38,188 nt of DNA from Flavobacterium sp. (lineage in GTDB: Bacteria; Bacteroidota; Bacteroidia; Flavobacteriales; Flavobacteriaceae), in NCBI RefSeq assembly GCF_029242675.1, contig NZ_JAQWTM010000035.1, positions 1-38,188 on the forward strand, in the 5' to 3' direction. Position numbers and translations under genes: made by a program. Below the pieces are notes generated by a model. It saw only the letters and a list, made by a program, of their open reading frames with translations. It was not told where the DNA came from and made no database searches. How positions within the stretch are numbered: position 1 is the first letter of the stretch; each line of letters starts with the position of its first letter. This document shows positions 11,478 to 19,321 of the stretch, piece after piece.

Positions 11478-12545
11478 CTACTTTTTAGCGCGTTCGTATT
11501 GCTTTGGCCAAGTAATTTCAGCTTCTAAATCATGTGCAAAAGTCAGGGCTAAATTAGGATCACGCAATGACTCTCTGGCAAACAAAACCATATCGGCTTT
11601 GCCTGACGCCACTATTTCTTCGGCTTGTTTGGCTTCGGTGATTAAACCAACAGCTCCCGTTAAAATTCCGGCTTGTGATTTTATTTGATCTGCAAAAGGA
11701 ACTTGGTAGTTAGGTCCAACAGGTATTTTTTGGTGTGAAACCAACGCACCTGAAGAAACATCAATTAAATCAACCCCTTTCTCTTTTAGAATTTTAGAAA
11801 GTGCTACCGATTCTTCGGCGTTCCAGCCACCTTCAGCCCAATCCGTTGCCGATATTCGTACGAATAAAGGTAAGTTAGACGGCCATTCCGTTTGTACCGC
11901 TTCTACTACTTCTAGGGTAAGGCGAATGCGGTTTTCAAAACTCCCTCCGTAATTGTCTGTTCGCACATTCGATAAAGGCGACAAAAATTGGTGCAGTAAA
12001 TAACCGTGTGCTGCATGAATTTCAATCACTTTATAACCGGCTTGCACTGCTCTTTTGGTCGCGGTTGTAAAATCGGTAATCACTTTTTGAATCGCTTCGC
12101 TATCCATGGCAACTGGCATTGCTTCGTTATCATGGTACCCAATCGCTGATGGGGCCACCGTTTGCCATCCACCTTGAGGGGCATCTAATTTTTTATTGCC
12201 ATTCCACGGAGCCGAAACACTCGCCTTACGACCAGCATGCGCTAGTTGTATTCCGGGAACCGAGTTTTGACCACTAATAAACTGATTGATTTGTTGCAGC
12301 TTTTCAATATGTTCGTCTTTCCATATCCCCAAATCTTCTGGCGAAATACGACCTTCTGGCGAAACCGCTGTTGCTTCTTGAATAATTAAACTTACACCTC
12401 CAATTGCGCGACTTCCAAGGTGAACAAGGTGCCAATCATTAGCAAAACCATCTATGGCCGAATATTGGCACATGGGTGCAATGGCGATGCGGTTTTTAAA
12501 ATTAATGTCTTTTATTTGAAGGGAAGTAAATAATGTAGTACTCAT
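11478..12545 (-). CDS. NADH:flavin oxidoreductase / old yellow enzyme family (YqjM/NamA-like)
   Basis: FKNRIAIAPMCQYSAIDGFANDWHLVHLGSRAIGGVSLIIQEATAVSPEGRISPEDLGIW, QLAHAGRKAS, HAAHGYLLHQFLSPLSNVRTDNYGGSFENR. Confidence 0.93.
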   Translation of the reverse strand: MSTTLFTSLQIKDINFKNRIAIAPMCQYSAIDGFANDWHLVHLGSRAIGGVSLIIQEATAVSPEGRISPEDLGIWKDEHIEKLQQINQFISGQNSVPGIQLAHAGRKASVSAPWNGNKKLDAPQGGWQTVAPSAIGYHDNEAMPVAMDSEAIQKVITDFTTATKRAVQAGYKVIEIHAAHGYLLHQFLSPLSNVRTDNYGGSFENRIRLTLEVVEAVQTEWPSNLPLFVRISATDWAEGGWNAEESVALSKILKEKGVDLIDVSSGALVSHQKIPVGPNYQVPFADQIKSQAGILTGAVGLITEAKQAEEIVASGKADMVLFARESLRDPNLALTFAHDLEAEITWPKQYERAKK

Positions 12546-12721
12546 ATTCTATTGTAATTTATGGTGTGAGGCACGACCTGGGTTAAACAAAAAGCTTTTT
12601 ACCGTTTTAAACAAACGCGTTCGTGCTTTAAAAATTTAAAAAGTAAAGTTAGTAGACAATCCGCAAAGGATCATTCAAAAATCATTAATTAACAAACATT
12701 TAAACTCTTGTGGAATAATTA

Positions 12722-12755
12722 TTGCAAAATAAACAAATAGAAAACCTTACTTTTG
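12722..12755 (+). promoter_or_regulatory. Candidate Bacteroidota sigma-A promoter for rseP
   Basis: ttg at 12722-12724, then TACTTTTG (TAnnTTTG) at 12748-12755. Confidence 0.5.
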
Positions 12756-12783
12756 TGAGTTGTATAAGAATTAAAATTAAAAA

Positions 12784-14127
12784 ATGGATCTATTTATCAA
12801 GCTTTCTCAATTTTTATTGAGCTTATCATTACTTATTATCTTGCACGAATTAGGACATTTTATTCCTGCTAAATTGTTTAAAACTAGAGTCGAAAAATTT
12901 TACTTGTTTTTTGACGTTAAATATTCCCTACTAAAAAAGAAAATTGGCGAAACTGAATACGGTATTGGATGGTTACCACTGGGTGGTTACGTAAAAATAT
13001 CAGGTATGATCGACGAGAGTATGGACAAAGAGCAAATGGCTTTGCCCCCACAACCCTGGGAGTTCCGCTCTAAACCAGCGTACCAGCGTTTGATTATCAT
13101 GCTTGGTGGTGTTACGGTTAACTTTATCTTGGCTTTTATTATTTATATCGGAATGGCATTTGCTTACGGCGACACTTATGTGGCTAGTACCGATTTTAAA
13201 GACGGGATGTTAATCGAGAATCCAGTAATGCTTAAAGCAGGTTTTAAAACCGGTGACAAATTTCTTGCTGCTGATGGCAAACCAATCGAACGATTTGATA
13301 ATGACATCAACATGACCATTATCATGGCTAAAAAAGTGTTGGTGGAACGCAACGGAATCCAACAAGAAATTACGATGCCTATTGATTTAGTAGATCAATT
13401 GTCTAAATACGAAAAAGGATCCTTGATCGCTACTCGTACTCCTTTTGTAGTTGGTGCTGTTGCTGAAAACTCTCCCAACACTAATTTACTACCTAAAGAC
13501 ATCATTACTTCTTTAAACGGTAAATCTACTCGCTACTTTGATCAAGCTGCTGCCATTTTAGAGAGTAACAAAGGTAAAACCATTCCGGCAACAATTGTAC
13601 GCGATTTAAAACCCCAAAATATCACCCTAATTGTTTCTAAAGAAGGTAAATTAGAGGTTCAACCAGGAGGGGTAAGTCTAGAATCACTTGAGAAATTAGG
13701 CTATTATAAAGTAAGCAAAAAAGAATACAGCTTTGCCGAAGCGATTCCAGTAGGACTTATTAAAGGTAAAGACCAGTTGATCGGATATGGAAAACAATTA
13801 AAAATGATTTTTAGTCCAAGCACCGGTGCGTACAAACAAGTGGGTGGATTCAAAGCAATTTTCGACATCTTTCCGGAGACTTGGAGTTGGGAAACTTTCT
13901 GGAGAATCACGGCTTTGCTATCGATTATGCTAGGAGTTATGAACTTATTACCTATTCCGGCACTTGATGGTGGTCACGTAATGTTTTTATTATACGAAAT
14001 ATTTTCAGGTAAAAAACCATCTGACAAATTCCTAGAGAACGCACAAATGGTTGGTTTTGTTTTACTTATCACACTGTTACTATTTGCTAACGGAAACGAT
14101 ATTTACAAATCGATTATAGGGAAGTAA
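12784..14127 (+). CDS. rseP: Site-2 intramembrane zinc metalloprotease RseP
   Basis: HELGH zinc motif (LHELGHFIPAKLFKTRVEKFYLFFD), PDZ regions, C-terminal NLLPIPALDGGHVMF. Confidence 0.93.
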   Translation: MDLFIKLSQFLLSLSLLIILHELGHFIPAKLFKTRVEKFYLFFDVKYSLLKKKIGETEYGIGWLPLGGYVKISGMIDESMDKEQMALPPQPWEFRSKPAYQRLIIMLGGVTVNFILAFIIYIGMAFAYGDTYVASTDFKDGMLIENPVMLKAGFKTGDKFLAADGKPIERFDNDINMTIIMAKKVLVERNGIQQEITMPIDLVDQLSKYEKGSLIATRTPFVVGAVAENSPNTNLLPKDIITSLNGKSTRYFDQAAAILESNKGKTIPATIVRDLKPQNITLIVSKEGKLEVQPGGVSLESLEKLGYYKVSKKEYSFAEAIPVGLIKGKDQLIGYGKQLKMIFSPSTGAYKQVGGFKAIFDIFPETWSWETFWRITALLSIMLGVMNLLPIPALDGGHVMFLLYEIFSGKKPSDKFLENAQMVGFVLLITLLLFANGNDIYKSIIGK

Positions 14128-14155
14128 AAAAAATAAAAAAAAGTTGAATTTTTAT

Positions 14156-14185
14156 TTGCACAAATCAAATGATAGCCTATCTTTG
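14156..14185 (+). promoter_or_regulatory. Candidate promoter for tRNA-Asn
   Basis: ttg (14156-14158), 19-nt spacer, TATCTTTG (14178-14185). Confidence 0.6.
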
Positions 14186-14266
14186 CACCGCTTTACAACT
14201 GAAACGAATATCAGAATAAAGCAACAACAAAGATTTAAAAGTTCATACAAATAACAATATACATTT

Positions 14267-14340
14267 TCCTTCTTAGCTCAGTTGGTTAGAGCATCTGACT
14301 GTTAATCAGAGGGTCCTTGGTTCGAGCCCAAGAGAGGGAG
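14267..14340 (+). tRNA. tRNA-Asn (anticodon GTT)
   Basis: Acceptor tccttct/agaggga, D-arm agctcagttggttagagc, anticodon stem-loop tctga-ctGTTaa-tcaga, T-arm ggttcgagccc. CCA not encoded. Confidence 0.95.
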
Positions 14341-14350
14341 CTTTTTAAAA

Positions 14351-14377
14351 CCTGATACGAAAGTATCAGGTTTTTTT
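14351..14377 (+). terminator. Terminator after tRNA-Asn
   Basis: cctgatac-gaaa-gtatcagg followed by ttttttt. Confidence 0.85.
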
Positions 14378-14420
14378 GTGGCCTATTGTGGCGAGAAGTT
14401 TATCCTGAATTTATTTCGGG

Positions 14421-14447
14421 AAGCCCAAGAGAGGGAGCTTTTTAAAA
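14421..14447 (+). repeat. Duplicated 3' end of tRNA-Asn plus trailing sequence
   Basis: agcccaagagagggagctttttaaaa repeats the tRNA 3' end and its downstream sequence. Confidence 0.8.
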
Positions 14448-14475
14448 AGACTTTACAGCAATGTAAGGTCTTTTT
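14446..14475 (+). terminator. Second Rho-independent terminator after the tRNA-end remnant
   Basis: agactttaca-gcaa-tgtaaggtct followed by tttttt. Confidence 0.7.
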
Positions 14476-14518
14476 TGTTTTATATACCGTTCTCTATTTT
14501 AATCTTCTGTTGTTTTTG

Positions 14519-14663
14519 GGAGCTACTTCCTGCCTTTCATTACATTCTTATTTATAGACCTTGCTTTTCTAAGGCATACAAGGAGCTTTTTACAGTCGCT
14601 CTTGTATACCGCGAAAAACAGCGGCCTATTGCATAAGGAATTCCATTGCAGTCAGGGCTAGGA
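14519..14663 (+). repeat. Dispersed intergenic element, copy 2 (long form)
   Basis: gggagctacttcctgcc...caaggagctttttacagtcgctcttg...gtcagggctagg aligns with the copy at 17953-18099. Confidence 0.7.
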
Positions 14664-14979
14664 AATCTCAATTTTAAAAGAAGTTTTGTTTACTGTTGGC
14701 TATTTAATTTTCAAAATACTACTTCTGCTTTTACAGTCACTCTGCTACAATGGTACAATACAAGTTTATCTTTAGGTTACTATGAATCCTCTAAAGATTT
14801 CATTATTTTTAACAACAACTAAAGACTAGTGCTTTTGCTCGTACTAAATGAATTTAATTTCTTTTCTATAAAAAAAGCTAACCGCTTTGATTCAATTAGC
14901 TTCTTTGTAGTACTTAGTGTAAAAACAAACCCAAACTAAACCAAAAACAACCAAACTATAATCCTAATATTTAAATCAT

Positions 14980-16623
14980 ATGAAGAAAATTCTTTTCCTC
15001 TCTCTATTTTTTATATTGGCTTGTAAGCCAACTCAAAAAACGGTTATTCCAGCTTGGACTCCGTATGACGAAACCGAAGAGCTCGCTAAAAACGCCACCC
15101 ACGCATCCACGAGAATGCAATACAAGTTGATCCAATCTAAAATTTTGGATAAAAATGCAATTTGGAAAAACATAGCGCAACAATTAGGTTCTTTTTCGGA
15201 AGCCGATTATCAAAGGCTAAAACCACTTATTTTAGAACAAAACATTCCTACCATTCAATCCCATATTCAATCAGGCAGTTTGAGCTACGAACAATTAACA
15301 CAATGGTATTTATACCGAATCGTGAAATTTGAGAATGACAAAGACAAAATGCTCAACGCCATCATTGCCATTAACCCAAATGCCGTTCAGGAAGCAAGAA
15401 AAAGAGATAAAAGCAAATCCAATACAAACCATCCCATTTACGGTATTCCCATACTCGTAAAAGACAATGTAAACGTCGCAGGCATGCCTACCACCGCTGG
15501 CACACACTTGCTGCGCAACAATATCGCTGCTGATGCTTTCATCATTACGCAACTAAAAAGTCAAGGCGCTATTATTTTAGGAAAAACAAACCTGAACGAA
15601 TGGGCCAATTTCCTTCACCTTTCGGGTCCTAATGGTTATAGCGCCGTAGGAGGACAAACACTCAATCCCTATGGACGTAAACTATTCGATACCGGTGGTT
15701 CAAGCGCAGGAAGTGGTGTAGCTGTAGCTGCTAATTATGCCGCAGCCGCTGTGGGAACTGAGACTTCGGGCTCTATTCTTTCTCCTTCTTGGCAAAATTC
15801 AGTTATTGGTCTAAAACCAACTACGGGTTTACTAAGTCGAACCGGTATTATTCCCATATCGAGCACACTGGATACGCCAGGACCAATGACAAAAAACACA
15901 ACGGATAGCGCCATCCTTCTTTCGGCCATGAGTGGCCAAGACCTGAATGATTCTGCTAGCAAGAACAATCCAAAAAACACAAACTACCTCGAGAGTTTAA
16001 AGAAGGGTTCACTCGAAGGATTGCGATTTGGCGCCATTAAAAACTTTTTAGGAGATTCTATCTACAAGCAAAGCATTAATACCATAATCAAGTTGGGCGG
16101 TATTGTGGTTGAGTATGAACCTGAACCTATGAATTTTGACGGATTTGGTACGATACTTACTGCCGACATGAAAGTAGATCTCCCTGCTTACCTCAATAAA
16201 TATGCAGCTGCAGACCTAACTAGCAAATCGATTGCTGCAATCATCGCCTACAATAACAGCGATCCAGCACTGAAAATTCCTTATGGTCAAGGTCGTTTTG
16301 ATGGCATGTTAACAGACACCACTTCTGCCGAAGAATTAGTACTTATCAAAGCCAAAGTCAGAAAAGAAGGCGTTACATTTTTTGAAACGCCCATGGTAAA
16401 ATACCAGCTCGATGCCATCTTATCCATAAACAATAACAACGCAGGTCAAGCCGCAGCGGCCAATTACCCTTGCTTAACTATTCCTATGGGATACAAAACT
16501 ACAGGTGAACCTTGGGGACTTACCTTTATAACCAGACCCTATCAAGAAGAGCGCCTTTTACAAATGGGAATTGCCTTTGAAAAAGCAACCAAAATCCGAA
16601 AGGCACCTCAAGCATACAATTAG
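14980..16623 (+). CDS. Amidase-signature family protein (lipoprotein)
   Basis: Lipoprotein signal (FFILACKP); amidase signature GIPILVKDNVNVAGMPTTAGT, DTGGSSAGSGVAVAANYAAAAVGTETSGSILSPS. Confidence 0.92.
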   Translation: MKKILFLSLFFILACKPTQKTVIPAWTPYDETEELAKNATHASTRMQYKLIQSKILDKNAIWKNIAQQLGSFSEADYQRLKPLILEQNIPTIQSHIQSGSLSYEQLTQWYLYRIVKFENDKDKMLNAIIAINPNAVQEARKRDKSKSNTNHPIYGIPILVKDNVNVAGMPTTAGTHLLRNNIAADAFIITQLKSQGAIILGKTNLNEWANFLHLSGPNGYSAVGGQTLNPYGRKLFDTGGSSAGSGVAVAANYAAAAVGTETSGSILSPSWQNSVIGLKPTTGLLSRTGIIPISSTLDTPGPMTKNTTDSAILLSAMSGQDLNDSASKNNPKNTNYLESLKKGSLEGLRFGAIKNFLGDSIYKQSINTIIKLGGIVVEYEPEPMNFDGFGTILTADMKVDLPAYLNKYAAADLTSKSIAAIIAYNNSDPALKIPYGQGRFDGMLTDTTSAEELVLIKAKVRKEGVTFFETPMVKYQLDAILSINNNNAGQAAAANYPCLTIPMGYKTTGEPWGLTFITRPYQEERLLQMGIAFEKATKIRKAPQAYN

Positions 16624-16829
16624 GTTTACATTTGTCCCAACTATAAAACTATTAGCTAATAGATCCTACTTATATTGGTTACAGCTCCGCTCGAAAGCAG
16701 GAAAAAGCAAGTTACATTGCCGCCTAAAAACTACTGCATCATCCGGGATCGACCTAAAGTGACTAAAAAAACAGAAAGTGGAGCATCGCACCACAACTAC
16801 CAATAATCAGGATTCGCTTAAATTAAAAA

Positions 16830-16857
16830 AGACTTTACACTGCTGTAAAGTCTTATT
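16830..16857 (+). terminator. Rho-independent terminator downstream of the amidase
   Basis: agactttaca-ctgc-tgtaaagtct followed by a T-rich tract, preceded by an A-tract. Confidence 0.6.
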
Positions 16858-17133
16858 TGTTTTTAAATACTTCAGGTAAAAAATTAGCCATAATGAGAAT
16901 CATTGCTGCTTTGGATTCTAAAAAACCACTAAACCAATAGCATAGTTGCACTACTATATAATCCGACTCTCATAAACTACCTAGCCATAAAACCGGCAAA
17001 GCGGGCCTTAGACAATCCGTTTGCGATTATAGGTCAAACAAAAAACGGCTCCGCCCTAAAGCACAACCGTTTTACAAACAAATCAATAAACTAAAACTAT
17101 GCAGTGCCCAAAGCACAATCTAATTTTATATTT

Positions 17134-17550
17134 TTAAAAAACAGAACGCTCCTCAGCTTTCAAATGAATCCATTTTTTATCACTATTCAGTTTAAAAGTA
17201 CCTATGTGTTCGCGGTTCCATTCTTGGGGCGAAATCAAGGATAAAAAGTTCACACCCGCCGCATCGCGGTACAAATGATAAATCTCGCCTATGACCGGCT
17301 CAAACGAAAACTTAGCGCTGTACACCAACTCATTCCATTCGTATTCCTCCATCAGCTGCTGGTATTGCAACTTCAGCTCGTTAAATTTCAACTCCAGTTC
17401 CTTATTCACCGTAGTAATCCCTCTACTCTTCCACGACACTAAATCATCCACCCTAATCACAGGCGCACCCACCGTTGTAGCATAAGGCAATACATTAGCA
17501 TTGTATCCCTCCTCTGCAGAGTACACAATGTTATCTGGTTTTTTATTTTC
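17134..17550 (-). CDS. Small conserved protein, probably DUF2452-like
   Basis: MENKKPDNIVYSAEEGYNANVLPYATTVGAPVIRVDDLVSWKSRG...SLISPQEWNREHIGTFKLNSDKKW. Start taken at MENKK; family assigned from memory. Confidence 0.6.
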   Translation of the reverse strand, partial: ENKKPDNIVYSAEEGYNANVLPYATTVGAPVIRVDDLVSWKSRGITTVNKELELKFNELKLQYQQLMEEYEWNELVYSAKFSFEPVIGEIYHLYRDAAGVNFLSLISPQEWNREHIGTFKLNSDKKWIHLKAEERSVF

Positions 17551-17749
17551 CATTTTGTTTATCATTTACATTGCAAAGTTAAACAAAAAATTAAAACCGA
17601 AACCCAATCTTACCATTTTCAGTACCTAAAATATAATTTTGATGTTACTCTCTAAAACCAAAAACAGTTAAAAGCCATGATATTCAACAAAGTCGCATTT
17701 TTTAGTATCAAAAAATAGCATATTATCATTTATTTAGCCTAAATTTTAC

Positions 17750-17757
17750 TACTTTTG
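17750..17757 (+). promoter_or_regulatory. Candidate -7 element (TACTTTTG) for the 6S-like RNA
   Basis: Perfect TAnnTTTG match upstream of a noncoding stretch that ends in a terminator. Confidence 0.55.
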
Positions 17758-17762
17758 TACCA

Positions 17763-17932
17763 ATCTTAAAAATTTTAATAGCCGTAAAAAACCTTTTGGT
17801 GTTTACAAATAATCCTATAATAAGGCAAATCGGCTCACTGCAGCAGTAGTTGAAATAAAATACAATACCAAAACCGCAATTTAGTTAATGCATTTGCAGT
17901 TAAGACCATCCTTCACCGGGTGGTCTTTTTTT
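17763..17932 (+). ncRNA. Candidate small RNA, resembling 6S-Flavo
   Basis: No ORF. Own promoter motif. Helix ttttggtgtt (17794-17803) with aataccaaaa (17864-17873) closes a large internal bubble and apical hairpin. Terminator agaccatcc-ttcacc-gggtggtcttttttt at the end. Confidence 0.55.
17903..17932 (+). terminator. Terminator of the 6S-like RNA
   Basis: agaccatcc/gggtggtct stem followed by ttttttt. Confidence 0.8.
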
Positions 17933-17952
17933 ATGCTCAACAGTTTAGTTTT

Positions 17953-18099
17953 TAGGAGCAATTCCCGCCCTCCGCTTCACTCTGTTTTGTACCGCTTTGT
18001 TTTTTAAGGACCGCAAGGAGCTTCTTGCAGTCGCTCTTGCAGCCCAAAAAAACTACAGCCGCCCTGCAACAGGAGTTTCGCTAGGGTCGGGGCTAGGGG
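17953..18099 (+). repeat. Dispersed intergenic element, copy 3 (long form)
   Basis: aggagcaattcccgccctccgctt...gcaaggagcttcttgcagtcgctcttg...cgctagggtcggggctagg; termini match copies 1 and 4 read on the minus strand. Confidence 0.7.
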
Positions 18100-18139
18100 A
18101 ATCGATTTTTAAAACAATGTATATTATTACAAATTAATA

Positions 18140-18147
18140 TATATTTG
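18140..18147 (+). promoter_or_regulatory. Candidate -7 element (TATATTTG) for the methyltransferase operon
   Basis: TAnnTTTG match about 100 nt upstream of the methyltransferase ATG. No clear upstream TTG box. Confidence 0.4.
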
Positions 18148-18247
18148 CATAGAGGCGAACGTCCATTAGATAATAATTGTACATTTTAAAAGTATACGGA
18201 ACAATCTAAAAAAACGAACAATATAACAATGCAAGGAAAATTAAATT

Positions 18248-19321
18248 ATGGAGGATGAAGCAATCCCTTTAAAGGCAGTTGACTTTTTCTGCGGCGGAGG
18301 CGGCATGAGTTATGGAATGTTAGAAGCAGGGATAAATGTTCTAGCAGGGATTGACTATGAGCCAAATTGCAAAAAAACATATGAAGATAATATAACTGGA
18401 GCCCAGTTTATACAAGCTGATGTTTTTGAATTGGAAGAACAAGAATTGGAAGACAAATTAAACTTAACCAAAAATGATGACGATTTAATCTTAATTGGTT
18501 GTAGTCCTTGCCAGTTTTGGAGTATTATCAATACCGATAAGACCAAATCAACAAAATCAGCTAATTTATTAATAGAGTTTACTCGTTTTGTAAAATACTT
18601 TAACCCAGGTTATGTAGTAGTAGAAAACGTTCCAGGAGTTTTAAGAAAGAAAAATGAAAGCGGACTAGAAGATTTTATAATTTGGCTCGAAAAAAATAAT
18701 TATAAAGTACACTTTGAAGTTCATAATGTAGCAGAATATGGTGTACCCCAAAGTCGAAAAAGATTTACGTTAATAGCAAATCGTGTAACAAACGAGTTAA
18801 TCGATTTGATAAAAAAAGAAGGCAAAAAAGTTACTGTTAAAGATGTTTTAGGTGAAACTAATGGTTTCTCTAAAATTAAGGATGGTCATAAAGACGAAAC
18901 AGCATTTTTACACACTGTAGCGTCTATATCTGCTATTAATAAAAGAAGATTGAAAAAAGTAGCTAAAGACGGCGGAAATAGATTAGGCTTTGCAAATGAT
19001 CCTGAATTACAATTAGCTTGTTTTGAAGGTAAAGACAGTTCCTTTAAAGATACTTTTGGACGTTTATGGTGGGACAAACCATCACCTACAATTACAACAA
19101 AGTTTTTTAGCATCTCAAATGGTCGTTTTGTTCATCCCGATGAAGATCGTGCTTTATCATTACGTGAAGGAGCAACATTACAATCATTCCCTAGAGACTA
19201 TAAATTTCATGGAACAAGTACTTCAGCCATAGCTCGATTAATTGGTAATGCAGTACCTCCTCAATATGCAAAATGTATAGGCGAGGCAATAATTAATAAT
19301 CACATAAATGGCGCAATTTAA
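18248..19321 (+). CDS. DNA (cytosine-5-)-methyltransferase
   Basis: Motif I AVDFFCGGGGMSYGMLEAG; IV GCSPCQFWS; VI VVENVPGVL; VIII QSRKRFTLIANR; IX RALSLREGATLQSFP; X IGNAVPPQYA. All catalytic motifs intact. Confidence 0.96.
   Translation: MEDEAIPLKAVDFFCGGGGMSYGMLEAGINVLAGIDYEPNCKKTYEDNITGAQFIQADVFELEEQELEDKLNLTKNDDDLILIGCSPCQFWSIINTDKTKSTKSANLLIEFTRFVKYFNPGYVVVENVPGVLRKKNESGLEDFIIWLEKNNYKVHFEVHNVAEYGVPQSRKRFTLIANRVTNELIDLIKKEGKKVTVKDVLGETNGFSKIKDGHKDETAFLHTVASISAINKRRLKKVAKDGGNRLGFANDPELQLACFEGKDSSFKDTFGRLWWDKPSPTITTKFFSISNGRFVHPDEDRALSLREGATLQSFPRDYKFHGTSTSAIARLIGNAVPPQYAKCIGEAIINNHINGAI

Noticed and set aside
16571-16762. 63-aa ORF after the amidase
   Set aside because: Overlaps the amidase 3' end in another frame, low-complexity basic sequence, no start context or homology signal.
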